Assembly: GCF_009728935.1 (NCBI RefSeq)
Contig: NZ_CP034235.1
Span: 4,192,001-4,256,000 of the forward strand
DNA from: Paenibacillus psychroresistens
GTDB taxonomy: Bacteria > Bacillota > Bacilli > Paenibacillales > NBRC-103111
Reading direction: 5' to 3'
Length of the DNA stretch: 64,000 bases
The position numbers were made by a program, and so were the translations under genes. Shown piece by piece: positions 25,565 to 34,639 of the stretch (the first letter of the stretch is position 1; each line of letters begins with the position of its first letter). A model generated the notes under the pieces. It was not told where the DNA came from. It saw only the letters and a program-made list of their open reading frames with translations, and ran no database searches.

Positions 25565-26770
25565 ATGTCATCCAATAATCTAACATTCACTTCCACAGTC
25601 CCCATAGTACCAGCTGCTCGTTTACAACAGCTTCCCGTGCAATTTTTTGCCAGCTTAGTTCAGAAGGCTAATGCCCAAATTGCAGCAGGACATGATGTGA
25701 TTAATCTAGGACAAGGCAATCCCGACCAGCCAACACCTGCGCATATAGTCAGTAAAATGCAAGAAGCTGCCGCTAATCCGCTTTATCATAAATATCCGCC
25801 TTTTAATGGATTTCTCTTTCTTAAAGAAGCGATAGCTAAGCGATACAAGGAAGACTACAATGTGGATCTAGATCCTCAAACAGAGGTAGCTATCCTTTTC
25901 GGTGGTAAAACGGGCTTAATCGAAATCAGTCAATGCTTGCTTAATCCAGGCGATGTTTGTTTGGTTCCCGACCCTGGTTATCCCGACTATTGGTCAGGTG
26001 TAGCACTAGCAGGCGCTGAAATGGTGTTCATGCCATTAAAGGAAAGTAATCAATACTTGCCAGACTATAGTGCGCTCTCCCCTGCCGACTTAAACAGAGC
26101 TAAATTAATGTTCTTAAATTATCCTAACAATCCAACCGGGGCAACAGCTTCGGCAGAATTCTATGACGAGACTATTCGGTTTGCTGAGAAAAATGGAGTT
26201 GTGGTTGCAAGCGATTTTGCCTATGGGGCCATTGGTTTTGATGGTGAAAAGCCTGTCAGCTTTTTACAGCAAAAAGGGGCTAAAGAGGTTGGAATTGAAT
26301 TCTATACTCTATCCAAAACCTATAATATGGCAGGCTGGCGTGTTGGTTTTGCGCTAGGCAATCCAGAAGTCATTCGACTGATAAATCTAATTCAGGATCA
26401 TTACTATTGCAGCTTATTTGGCGGCATTCAAGCTGCTGCTGCAGAAGCTCTTACTGCTTCACAAGCTTGCGTTACGGATCTGCTTCAAATGTACGAGAAT
26501 CGCAGAGATGCTCTATATTTGGCTTTATCAACCATTGGCTGGGAAGCAAAGCCTTCAAAAGGTTCTTTCTTTACTTGGCTGCCCATTCCCAAAGGGTACA
26601 CCTCAAACCAATTTGCAGACTTGGTTCTGCAGGAAGCCAAGGTTGTCGTCGCACCTGGTGTAGGTTTCGGTACCCATGGTGAAGGTTATGTAAGGCTGGC
26701 GTTGCTATCCTCTGAAGCTCGTTTAACGGAGGCAGTTGAACGAATTGGCCGCTTGAATTTATTTAGATAG
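25565..26770 (+). CDS. mtnE: Methionine salvage aminotransferase
   Basis: This 401-residue class I/II PLP-dependent aminotransferase closely resembles Bacillus MtnE (YkrV), which transaminates 2-keto-4-methylthiobutyrate to methionine. Marks include INLGQGNPDQPTP, VPDPGYPDYWSGV, LNYPNNPTGA and the PLP lysine in YTLSKTYNMAGWRVGF. It is the first gene of a rightward run with proBAC and mtnWXB, 16 bases before proB. No SAM riboswitch is seen in the 180-base gap upstream. The ribosome binding site GGAG is 12 bases from the ATG, a little far. Confidence 0.9.
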   Translation: MSSNNLTFTSTVPIVPAARLQQLPVQFFASLVQKANAQIAAGHDVINLGQGNPDQPTPAHIVSKMQEAAANPLYHKYPPFNGFLFLKEAIAKRYKEDYNVDLDPQTEVAILFGGKTGLIEISQCLLNPGDVCLVPDPGYPDYWSGVALAGAEMVFMPLKESNQYLPDYSALSPADLNRAKLMFLNYPNNPTGATASAEFYDETIRFAEKNGVVVASDFAYGAIGFDGEKPVSFLQQKGAKEVGIEFYTLSKTYNMAGWRVGFALGNPEVIRLINLIQDHYYCSLFGGIQAAAAEALTASQACVTDLLQMYENRRDALYLALSTIGWEAKPSKGSFFTWLPIPKGYTSNQFADLVLQEAKVVVAPGVGFGTHGEGYVRLALLSSEARLTEAVERIGRLNLFR

Positions 26771-26786
26771 AGGAAGTGTAATTCTC

Positions 26787-27884
26787 ATGCAACAAACCAT
26801 AGTCATCAAAATTGGCAGCAGCTCTTTAACCTCGGGAGAAGGCGGCTTAAATCGCGAAAAAATTAATTTCTTTGCAAGAGAATTAGCAGCTTTGCAAAAA
26901 GCCGGAAATCGGGTTCTATTGGTCACATCAGGTGCAGTTGCTGCAGGCTTTACGACAATCGGCTATTTAAATAAACCAAAAGCTCTACATGAAAAACAAG
27001 CCGCAGCTGCAGTCGGTCAAGCACTGCTTATGCAAGCCTACAACGAAGCTTTTCAAAAAGATGGTGTCTCCATCGCTCAAATCCTCTTAACTCGAGCTGA
27101 TTTTTCTAATCGCCAACGCATTCAGAATGCATTAAAAACCTTGCAGGAATTATTAGCGCATCAAATTATCCCAATCATCAATGAGAATGACACCGTAGCT
27201 GTTGAAGAGCTTAAGTTTGGTGACAATGATAACTTATCTGCTTTAGTTGCCAACTTCGTAAAAGCCAATCAATTGATCATTATTACAGATATGGATGGCT
27301 TGTATACCGAGGACCCGAGAATTAACCCAGCAGCTAAGCGTATTGAACGTGTGGAGCAATTTAGTGATGAGCTCTACCAAATGGCTGGAGGATCTGGCTC
27401 ATCCGTCGGGACTGGAGGTATGCGTTCTAAGCTGGAAGCAGCAAGAATTGCCACACGTGGCGGGGTTTCTGTATTCATCGGCAGCGTATTGGAACAAGGA
27501 GATTTAACGACTGCTGTTGCTGATTGTGGGAAAGGGACTTATTTTGCACCAGAATCTCACTCCCTTTCCATGAAGAAGCAATGGGTTGGCTACCATTCGC
27601 AATCCCAAGGTACGATTTATGTCGATCAAGGTGCTGAAGCAGCTTTAATAATGGGCGGAAAAAGCTTGCTGCCCGCTGGTGTTACCGAATCAACTGGTGA
27701 ATTTATTCCTGGTGATGTGATTGAAGTTCGCAACTTCGAGAAAAGAATTATTGGTCGTGGAATTGTTAATTACGCAGCTTGGCAGCTTCAAGCCGTTTAT
27801 GGTTTATCCAGTGAAGAGGTTCAGAAAAGAGTTGAAGTACAACGAATTGAAGTCATACATCGTGATGAATGGATTGCCATTTAA
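26787..27884 (+). CDS. proB: Glutamate 5-kinase
   Basis: This 365-residue amino acid kinase catalyses the first step of proline synthesis. The N-terminal IVIKIGSSSLT and VTSGAVAAGF, the substrate-binding NENDTVA, and TDMDGLYTEDPR in the nucleotide lobe are clear. A C-terminal PUA domain (about 278-360) is present, as in the long form of the enzyme. In this family the active site is feedback-inhibited by proline. The gene lies between mtnE and proA, with short gaps on both sides. Confidence 0.95.
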   Translation: MQQTIVIKIGSSSLTSGEGGLNREKINFFARELAALQKAGNRVLLVTSGAVAAGFTTIGYLNKPKALHEKQAAAAVGQALLMQAYNEAFQKDGVSIAQILLTRADFSNRQRIQNALKTLQELLAHQIIPIINENDTVAVEELKFGDNDNLSALVANFVKANQLIIITDMDGLYTEDPRINPAAKRIERVEQFSDELYQMAGGSGSSVGTGGMRSKLEAARIATRGGVSVFIGSVLEQGDLTTAVADCGKGTYFAPESHSLSMKKQWVGYHSQSQGTIYVDQGAEAALIMGGKSLLPAGVTESTGEFIPGDVIEVRNFEKRIIGRGIVNYAAWQLQAVYGLSSEEVQKRVEVQRIEVIHRDEWIAI

Positions 27885-27911
27885 AATATAAATTATGAAG
27901 GAGACATAAAT

Positions 27912-29159
27912 ATGAGTGAAGTTAGAGAAAAAGCAACGTTAGCTAAAGCTATAACCCCTATGTTGGGCACGCTGTCTACGGCTCAAAAAAATGAGGCTTT
28001 GCGTCTGATGGCTGAAGCTTTAGTCGCTGAAACAGATTCCATTATTCAAGCTAACGCTGTGGATCTGGAAAGAGGAAAAACCAATGGTCTAGCCGCTTCC
28101 ATGTTGGATCGCTTGTCGTTGAATCCAGCTCGCATTGCTGCAATTGCTGAGGGCTTGAAGGAAATTATCATTCTCGACGATCCAATTGGTGACCTGTTGG
28201 AAGAATTTGCACGTCCTAATGGTCTACTAGTTCGTAAGGTTCGAGTACCACTCGGATTGATTGGCATTATTTATGAAGCTCGTCCTAATGTGACTGTAGA
28301 TGCTGCAGGCCTCTGCTTGAAATCAGGCAATGCCGTGTTGTTGCGTGGGGGATCTGATGCTCTTTCGTCCAATAAACGAATTGTTGAGGTACTTCATAGT
28401 GCCCTTGCCCTATCCGACATTCCTGTAGATGCTTTGCAGTTAGTGACCAATCCAGATCGGGCTTCCGTCGATGAAATGCTCAAGTTAAACGGTTTATTGG
28501 ACGTTGTCATTCCACGTGGCGGACATTCCTTAATACAAAATGTCGTGAAGAATGCAACCGTTCCTGTTATTGAAACAGGTGCAGGTATCTGCCATACGTA
28601 TGCGGATAATGATGCGGATCCAGTAAAAGCCTTGCGGATTGCCATTAATGCCAAAGCTCAACGTCCTTCTGTTTGCAATTCAATGGAAACCTTGCTGTTG
28701 CAAGAAGATTTCGCGGAGCGGCATTTACAAGCTTTTGCTAAGGCATTTGCAGAAGTTCATGTGGAATTGCGCGGTAGTGCAAATGTGCTAAAGCTAATCC
28801 CTGAAATGAAAGCTGCCACATCAGAGGATTGGGCAACTGAATATAACGACTACATTCTCAACGTGAAGATAGTTGCTGATTTGGACGAAGCTTTAGCGCA
28901 TATTCGCCAATATGGAACGATGCATTCCGAATGTATCGTCACAGAAAATGCTGCAACCGCGGAAAAGTTCATGCAGCAAATTGATGCTGCAGCCGTTTAT
29001 CATAATGCCTCTACTCGCTTTACAGATGGCTATGAATTTGGCTTTGGAGCTGAAATCGGCATTAGCACGCAAAAGCTGCACGCACGCGGTCCAATGGGCT
29101 TGCCTGCGCTAACCTCAACCAAATATTATGTGCATGGCAATGGTCAAATACGACAATAA
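27912..29159 (+). CDS. proA: Gamma-glutamyl phosphate reductase
   Basis: This 415-residue enzyme reduces glutamyl 5-phosphate to glutamate semialdehyde with NADPH. The catalytic Cys is in QRPSVCNSMETLL near residue 255; the segments LIGIIYEARPNVTVDA, GNAVLLRGGSDA and FGFGAEIGISTQKLHARGPMG are family hallmarks. A ribosome binding site GAAGGAG precedes the ATG, 28 bases after proB. Length is normal. Confidence 0.96.
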   Translation: MSEVREKATLAKAITPMLGTLSTAQKNEALRLMAEALVAETDSIIQANAVDLERGKTNGLAASMLDRLSLNPARIAAIAEGLKEIIILDDPIGDLLEEFARPNGLLVRKVRVPLGLIGIIYEARPNVTVDAAGLCLKSGNAVLLRGGSDALSSNKRIVEVLHSALALSDIPVDALQLVTNPDRASVDEMLKLNGLLDVVIPRGGHSLIQNVVKNATVPVIETGAGICHTYADNDADPVKALRIAINAKAQRPSVCNSMETLLLQEDFAERHLQAFAKAFAEVHVELRGSANVLKLIPEMKAATSEDWATEYNDYILNVKIVADLDEALAHIRQYGTMHSECIVTENAATAEKFMQQIDAAAVYHNASTRFTDGYEFGFGAEIGISTQKLHARGPMGLPALTSTKYYVHGNGQIRQ

Positions 29160-29180
29160 TGGAAGAAGGCTTCATAAACA

Positions 29181-30044
29181 ATGCCACTTATTTTAGCTAC
29201 TAAAAAAATTATATTCATTGGCGCTGGCTCGATGGCTGAAGCGATCATTAGCGGATTGCTGCAAAAAGATAAAATTAATCCCACTCAAATTCTAGCACTT
29301 AATCGCAGCAACCATGTCAAGCTAGCACAGCTGCAAAGTCAATATGATATCCAGGTTGGTTCCATCGGTGAATTAACCAATGAAACTCTTCAAGCCGCTG
29401 ATATTGTTGTGCTTGCTATGAAGCCTAAGGATGCGGCACAAGCTATTATTCAATTAAAGACTAAGCTGCATAACAAACAGCTGTTGATTTCCTTAATTGC
29501 CGGTTTATCGATTCAGACCATTGAAGCTTTACTGGGTACTTCCTTTCCAATTGCTAGAACAATGCCCAATACATCAAGCTCGATCGGTTTAGGCTCAACA
29601 GGATTAAGCTTCTCTGCAAGCGTAGAATCCTCTCAACAAGGATTGGCTACTGAAATTTTCGCATCCGTTGGGGAAGTCTTCGTGATTGAAGAATCGCAAA
29701 TAGATATTCTTACAGGAGTTTCCGGATGCGGTCCAGCTTACGTATATTATCTAATGGAAGCGATGATTTCAGGTGGAATTCAAGGTGGATTAAGCCCAGA
29801 AATGGCTCGAGATTTAACAGTTCAAACCGTGTTGGGAGCTGCTTCAATGGTCAAAGCAACTCAAACAGATCCCGCAATTCTGCGGAAGAATGTCACATCA
29901 CCCAATGGAGCAACCCAAGCAGCGTTGGAAACGATGGACCACTTCCACTTTACAGAAGGTGTAGAGAAAGCTGTTCTGAGGGCAAGTGAACGAGCAAATG
30001 AGCTTGGAGCAATGATCGCTGCAGATGCCATAAAGCTTAACTAA
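29181..30044 (+). CDS. proC: Pyrroline-5-carboxylate reductase
   Basis: This 287-residue enzyme makes the last step of proline synthesis. It has an N-terminal Rossmann motif IIFIGAGSMAEAIISGL, the middle VLAMKPKD and RTMPNTSSSIGLG, and the C-terminal signature GCGPAYVYYLMEAMISGGIQ. The N-terminus is about ten residues longer than usual before the first strand. It completes a full proBAC set. It is followed by mtnW after 27 bases. Confidence 0.95.
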   Translation: MPLILATKKIIFIGAGSMAEAIISGLLQKDKINPTQILALNRSNHVKLAQLQSQYDIQVGSIGELTNETLQAADIVVLAMKPKDAAQAIIQLKTKLHNKQLLISLIAGLSIQTIEALLGTSFPIARTMPNTSSSIGLGSTGLSFSASVESSQQGLATEIFASVGEVFVIEESQIDILTGVSGCGPAYVYYLMEAMISGGIQGGLSPEMARDLTVQTVLGAASMVKATQTDPAILRKNVTSPNGATQAALETMDHFHFTEGVEKAVLRASERANELGAMIAADAIKLN

Positions 30045-30071
30045 ATAATTCTCAAAAGGTGGTACCCTCTA

Positions 30072-31346
30072 ATGAATGATTACTGTTTAGCAACTTATCG
30101 CTGCTTTGACGAAAAAGCAGACTTTCATAAAAAAGCTCAAAGTATAGCTGTAGGACTAACGGTTGGCAGCTGGACCGATTTACCTGAAGCGCAAAAAAAG
30201 AGTATGGAGCCACACTTAGGTCTCGTTATTGATGTAAAGATTTTCGAACGAGGAGCTAATCCAGCACTCCAAGATCGTTATGCGGACATTCAAATTGCTT
30301 ACCCCGATGTCAATTTTAGCAGAGATATACCAGCTTTATTGGTTACCGTATTCGGCAAGCTATCGATGGATGGTCGGATAAAGCTGCTTAACCTAAGCTT
30401 CTCGCCTGCTTTTTTAGCTGCTTTTCCAGGGCCTAAATTTGGCATACAAGGTGTTCGAAACGCGCTAGATGTTCAGGACCGTCCGCTGTTGATGAGTATT
30501 TTTAAATCGGTAATTGGCCATGATGTACAGGGCTTGCGTGAGCAGTTTCTCCAGCAAGCGCTTGGTGGAGTTGATTTAATCAAGGATGATGAGATCCTGT
30601 TTGAGAATCCATTAACGCCATTAACTAAACGCGTTGAGATTTGTATGGAAGCAGCTAAACAAGCTGAAGCCGAAACTGGGCAAAAATTACTTTATGCCGT
30701 TAATTTAACCGGCTCTACCTCCCGATTGGCTGAACAAGCTGAACGTGCCATTGCTGCTGGAGCTAACGCTTTACTGTTCAATGTGTTGGCTTATGGTTTT
30801 GATACCTTGCATGAACTAAGTACAAACCCTAATATATCCGTACCGATTATGGCTCATCCCGCCATGGCTGGTGCTTTTTATCCATCGCCTCATCATGGTG
30901 TTTCCGCTTCTCTTTTGCTTGGTAAGCTTATGAGAATTGCTGGAGCCGATTTAGTCCTGTTCCCTTCTCCTTATGGCTCAGTAGTTATGCCAAAAGATGA
31001 AAATATGGCGATCAAACATGATTTGCTTACAACCCATTTAGAACAGGATTACATGTATGCTCATACAGAAGGAATTCATTTGGTTCCATCACTTAAAACC
31101 AGCTTTCCTGTTCCTTCAGCGGGCATTCATCCAGGTCTTGTCCCGTTGATCCTTAAAGACTTCGGTCATGAAGTTGTCGTTAATGCAGGTGGAGGTGTTC
31201 ACGGACATCCAATGGGTGCTGCAGCAGGTGGACGCGCTTTCCGCCAAGCTATTGATGCTAATTTAAATGGAAGCACCTTGGTGCAATATGCTGAGGATCA
31301 TCCTGAATTGCAAGCTGCTATAACTGCATGGGGTGTCAAGGAATGA
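30072..31346 (+). CDS. mtnW: 2,3-diketo-5-methylthiopentyl-1-phosphate enolase (RuBisCO-like protein)
   Basis: This 424-residue RuBisCO-like protein acts as an enolase in methionine salvage and not as a carboxylase. GGVDLIKDDE near residue 165 gives the lysine that is carbamylated and the Asp/Glu magnesium ligands; the substrate-binding segments FPSPYGSVVMP, SAGIHPG and GGGVHGHP follow. It resembles Bacillus MtnW (414 residues) end to end. A ribosome binding site AAAGGTGG is present. It overlaps mtnX by the ATGA junction. Confidence 0.95.
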   Translation: MNDYCLATYRCFDEKADFHKKAQSIAVGLTVGSWTDLPEAQKKSMEPHLGLVIDVKIFERGANPALQDRYADIQIAYPDVNFSRDIPALLVTVFGKLSMDGRIKLLNLSFSPAFLAAFPGPKFGIQGVRNALDVQDRPLLMSIFKSVIGHDVQGLREQFLQQALGGVDLIKDDEILFENPLTPLTKRVEICMEAAKQAEAETGQKLLYAVNLTGSTSRLAEQAERAIAAGANALLFNVLAYGFDTLHELSTNPNISVPIMAHPAMAGAFYPSPHHGVSASLLLGKLMRIAGADLVLFPSPYGSVVMPKDENMAIKHDLLTTHLEQDYMYAHTEGIHLVPSLKTSFPVPSAGIHPGLVPLILKDFGHEVVVNAGGGVHGHPMGAAAGGRAFRQAIDANLNGSTLVQYAEDHPELQAAITAWGVKE

Positions 31347-32005
31347 AGCCTATCGTCCTCTTCTGTGATTTTGACGGAACGATAACACTGAATGATAATA
31401 TTATTGCGATTATGAAGCAGTTTGACCCTGAGGGCTGGAAAGATATTCTCGATAAAGCTATGAGTCAAGAAATTTCGATTAAACAAACCATTGGGTCGAT
31501 GTTTGCACTGCTTCCCTCCACACAACAAGAGGAAGTTATTCGTTTTGCGCTAGATAATATGCAAATTCGCCCTGGCTTTGCTGAGTTTCTCAGCTATTGC
31601 CGGGAGCAGCAAATTCAGTTCTTTGTCACCAGTGGCGGGATAGATTTCTTTGTTTATCCTACTTTGCTTCCTTTTGGACTTGAAAAAGAGCAGATCTATT
31701 GCAATAAAAGTAATTTTGAACAGGCGCAAATTAAAATCGAATGGCCCCATCCATGTGATGAATGGTGCGATCAGGATTGTGGCATGTGTAAGGCAACTCT
31801 CATTCGTTCCTATCCTGCTGCTCAGTATACGCGGATTTTGATTGGCGACAGTATTACAGATTTCGCAGGCGCTAAGCTGGCTGACTTCATTTTTGCCCGC
31901 TCCCACTTAGCTTCGGAATGCAGTAAATTAGATATGCCCTACTATCCCTATGAAACCTTTTTTGAAGTAATCGAACAGCTAGCGAGTCTTAAAACCACCC
32001 TTTAG
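31343..32005 (+). CDS. mtnX: 2-hydroxy-3-keto-5-methylthiopentenyl-1-phosphate phosphatase
   Basis: This HAD-superfamily phosphatase of about 220 residues removes phosphate from the MtnW product. The nucleophile motif is FCDFDGTIT at the N-terminus, the second motif VTSGG and the last motif IGDSITDFAGAKLAD. The segment HPCDEWCDQDCGMCK, with several cysteines, resembles the metal-like insert of Bacillus MtnX. An in-frame ATG at 31328 gives five extra residues, but the ATG at 31343 overlapping the mtnW stop (ATGA) is the likelier start and fits coupling. Confidence 0.92.
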   Translation: MKPIVLFCDFDGTITLNDNIIAIMKQFDPEGWKDILDKAMSQEISIKQTIGSMFALLPSTQQEEVIRFALDNMQIRPGFAEFLSYCREQQIQFFVTSGGIDFFVYPTLLPFGLEKEQIYCNKSNFEQAQIKIEWPHPCDEWCDQDCGMCKATLIRSYPAAQYTRILIGDSITDFAGAKLADFIFARSHLASECSKLDMPYYPYETFFEVIEQLASLKTTL

Positions 32006-32017
32006 GAGGATTTCCTT

Positions 32018-32677
32018 ATGTCATCACCTATTACTTTAGAGCAAAAACAACGAGCCTACAGCGAATTAAGCACCATAAAAGCTGATTTTGCTGGAAGAGG
32101 CTGGTTTCCAGCAACAAGCGGTAATTTGTCGATCCGTGTAGGTGAGATTGTCGATCAGAAATTCACATTTGCTGTTACAGCAAGCGGTAAAGATAAATCA
32201 CAATCAACACCTGAAGACTTTCTGCTAGTTAATGAACTGAGCCTGCCTACGGAAGCCACTAACCTTAAACCTTCCGCTGAAACTAAGATCCATAGTGAAA
32301 TTTACCGTCTAACTGGATGCGGTGCTATTTTTCATATCCATACCGTTTATAACAATCTACTTTCCGAGCTTTGCTGGGAGCAAGGCAGTATTCCAATTGA
32401 AGGTGTCGAGCTAATTAAAGCTTTTAACATTTGGGAAGAAGATGCGAGCATTGAAATTCCTATCCTGCCTAACTATGCCGATATTGCAAAAATCGCATCC
32501 GGAATCGAAGCTGCTTTAATTCCTCGCATTCCTGGCATTGTGCTGCGTAAGCATGGTATTTATGCATGGGGTGCAGATGCATTTGAAGCTAAGCGTCATC
32601 TGGAGGCTTTTGAATATCTATTTGAATATTCCTATAAACTAAACCTCATCCAACGCGCCTCAACTCGAAGACGCTAA
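32018..32677 (+). CDS. mtnB: Methylthioribulose-1-phosphate dehydratase
   Basis: This 219-residue class II aldolase-family metal enzyme dehydrates methylthioribulose 1-phosphate. The FPATSGNLSIRVG motif, the zinc-binding IFHIHTVYNN and RKHGIYAWG histidines, and the acidic residue in PSAETKIHSEIYRLTG are present. A ribosome binding site TTAGGAGG precedes the ATG. It is the last gene of the run, followed by a terminator; mtnD, mtnA and mtnK are not in this window. Confidence 0.94.
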   Translation: MSSPITLEQKQRAYSELSTIKADFAGRGWFPATSGNLSIRVGEIVDQKFTFAVTASGKDKSQSTPEDFLLVNELSLPTEATNLKPSAETKIHSEIYRLTGCGAIFHIHTVYNNLLSELCWEQGSIPIEGVELIKAFNIWEEDASIEIPILPNYADIAKIASGIEAALIPRIPGIVLRKHGIYAWGADAFEAKRHLEAFEYLFEYSYKLNLIQRASTRRR

Positions 32678-32684
32678 ACGCAAT

Positions 32685-32720
32685 AAAGGAGCTTCTGCCT
32701 GAATAGCAGATAGCTCCTTT
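32685..32720. terminator. Intrinsic terminator between mtnB and dnaD
   Basis: The arms AAAGGAGC and GCTCCTTT flank a 20-base loop containing a second small stem (CTGC...GCAG). It is followed by TTTCTTT on the plus strand and serves the convergent genes. Confidence 0.8.
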
Positions 32721-32738
32721 TCTTTATAAGATTTAAAA

Positions 32739-33410
32739 CTAGCGGTTTTGCCGGAATTTTTGAGAATGCTCCTTGGCTTGTTCCACCGTAAAAACACGAT
32801 TGCGACTCCACTCCAAAAGTATTCGATCCAGATAATTAAAGTGGACCTTGCCGGCAAATACGGCTTCCTTTAACGCGGCTAGTATCAGTTCCTCTTTATA
32901 TTGATCCTTATCCAGCCAATTTGTAACCATTTCTAGCTCCATTGGGGTCAACGGCCGAGCAAATTCACGTTCAATAATACTGAATATATCCTTGCCTTCT
33001 TTGGGTTCATCTTTCTTTTTGATCAAATTCTGCTTTCTCATTTCATCGGATATGTATTCAGATAGCTTAATTAATACCCCATCTAAGTCATAACGCTCGT
33101 ATTGAATGCCAGAAATCGGGTCTATGCGCTCTTCGATGGCAATCCACTGATCTTTAAGCAGCTTCTGCAGAGCTTTAATGACCTGTTCCTGAGACGAAGA
33201 TAATCGAGCTTGAATCTCTTCAACCGTTGGGAACTCTTTATCCTCTTGGCTTGTATAGGCAATAAGCTGAATGATCAGCATCGCTTCCAAATCACTTAGC
33301 TTAAGGATAGAATAAACCTGTAAAAGCATCAAAGGTATATTTACATTCCCCGTCTTCATACCAGCAAGAACTGCCGCTTGCAATTGTTTATCATCGCCTT
33401 GCTTCCTCAA
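32739..33410 (-). CDS. dnaD: DNA replication initiation protein DnaD
   Basis: This protein of about 223 residues acts in primosome assembly with DnaB and DnaI at oriC and in PriA-dependent restart. An N-terminal winged-helix domain (about 1-115, VEEIQARLSSSQEQVIKALQKLLKDQWIAI) and a C-terminal DnaD-like domain (about 135-205, IEREFARPLTPMELEMVTNWL) are visible. The frame opens at a GTG inside the ribosome binding site GAGGTG; the TTG at 33410, six bases downstream, is the likely start. It is separated from nth, its usual partner. Confidence 0.88.
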   Translation of the reverse strand: MRKQGDDKQLQAAVLAGMKTGNVNIPLMLLQVYSILKLSDLEAMLIIQLIAYTSQEDKEFPTVEEIQARLSSSQEQVIKALQKLLKDQWIAIEERIDPISGIQYERYDLDGVLIKLSEYISDEMRKQNLIKKKDEPKEGKDIFSIIEREFARPLTPMELEMVTNWLDKDQYKEELILAALKEAVFAGKVHFNYLDRILLEWSRNRVFTVEQAKEHSQKFRQNR

Positions 33411-33442
33411 AACAGACACCTCATTCTACTTAAATTTCTCGA

Positions 33443-34639
33443 TCATTTAACGAGGCGGTAAGTCTCACGTGCTATCATCAATTCTTCATTGGTTGGAATC
33501 ACTAGCACTTGAACCTTGGATTGGCTTGTTGATATTCTTCTTTCCTGTGAGCTCCTTACTTGGTTCAATTCCTCATCCAGTTCCACTCCAAAAAAAGTCA
33601 GCTGTCTACAAACCGTTTGCCTTAATAATACACTATTCTCGCCTACACCCGCTGTAAAAATCAAAACATCTAATCCATTCATAGCTGCAACGTATGCACC
33701 GATATATTTACGAAGCCGATACTCATACATCTCAAAAGCTAGCTTTGCATTCTTATCGCCTTCACCCATGGCTTTCTCTACCTCGCGCATATCACTGCTA
33801 ATACCTGAAATGGCGATTAATCCACTATGTTTGTTTAGCATCGAATTGACTTCATTCAAGGTCAAATCTTCCTTACCCATCGTATAGGGTACAATTGCCG
33901 GATCTAAATCACCGCTGCGTGTCCCCATCATCAAGCCCTCTAATGGAGTCAAGCCCATGCTCGTATCCAAGGTTTGTCCGTTCACAATTGCTGCACAGCT
34001 TGCACCATTGCCAATATGACAAGTGATTAACTTTAGCTCATCAAGTGGTTTTTCAATAAATGCGGCTGCACGTCGACTGACATATTCATGTGAAGTCCCA
34101 TGAAATCCATAACGTCGTACTTTATGCTTGTGATATAACGACATTGGGATAGGATATAAGTAACTTTTAGCTGGCATCGATTGATGAAACGCCGTATCAA
34201 AAACAACAACCTGCAGTATCGCAGCGAGGTTGATTTCAATAGCATCAATCCCCATCATATGAGCTGGATTATGCAGAGGAGCAAGATCAAAAAGCTTTTT
34301 AATTTCTCGTTTTACTTCGTCTGTTACGATTACAGAGCTAGAGAATACTTCACCACCATGTACTACGCGATGGCCAACCGCATTAATCTCACTAACCGCT
34401 CGAATGCTACCATGCTCCTTATGAAGCAGCATTTCCAAGACTTTGCGAATCGCTGTTGTATGATCCAAAATTTCATTTACTTCACGGATTTCAGGCTTTC
34501 CGGCCGTTTCATGGGTTAGAATAGCGGTTTCCATGCCAATACGTTCGACTCTGCCTTTAGACAGTACGCTTTCATCCAGCATGCTGTATAATTGATATTT
34601 TAAAGAGGAGCTGCCGGCATTAATCACCAGAATATTCAT
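33443..34639 (-). CDS. ackA: Acetate kinase
   Basis: This 398-residue enzyme interconverts acetyl phosphate and acetate with ATP. VINAGSSSLKYQLY at the N-terminus, GHRVVHGGE, HIGNGASCAAI, MGTRSGDLDPAI and FTAGVGENS are all family motifs. Length is typical. Its ATG overlaps the hbd stop codon (ATGA), so it is translationally coupled to a 3-hydroxyacyl-CoA dehydrogenase, an unusual partner. No pta gene is in the window. Confidence 0.96.
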   Translation of the reverse strand: MNILVINAGSSSLKYQLYSMLDESVLSKGRVERIGMETAILTHETAGKPEIREVNEILDHTTAIRKVLEMLLHKEHGSIRAVSEINAVGHRVVHGGEVFSSSVIVTDEVKREIKKLFDLAPLHNPAHMMGIDAIEINLAAILQVVVFDTAFHQSMPAKSYLYPIPMSLYHKHKVRRYGFHGTSHEYVSRRAAAFIEKPLDELKLITCHIGNGASCAAIVNGQTLDTSMGLTPLEGLMMGTRSGDLDPAIVPYTMGKEDLTLNEVNSMLNKHSGLIAISGISSDMREVEKAMGEGDKNAKLAFEMYEYRLRKYIGAYVAAMNGLDVLIFTAGVGENSVLLRQTVCRQLTFFGVELDEELNQVRSSQERRISTSQSKVQVLVIPTNEELMIARETYRLVK

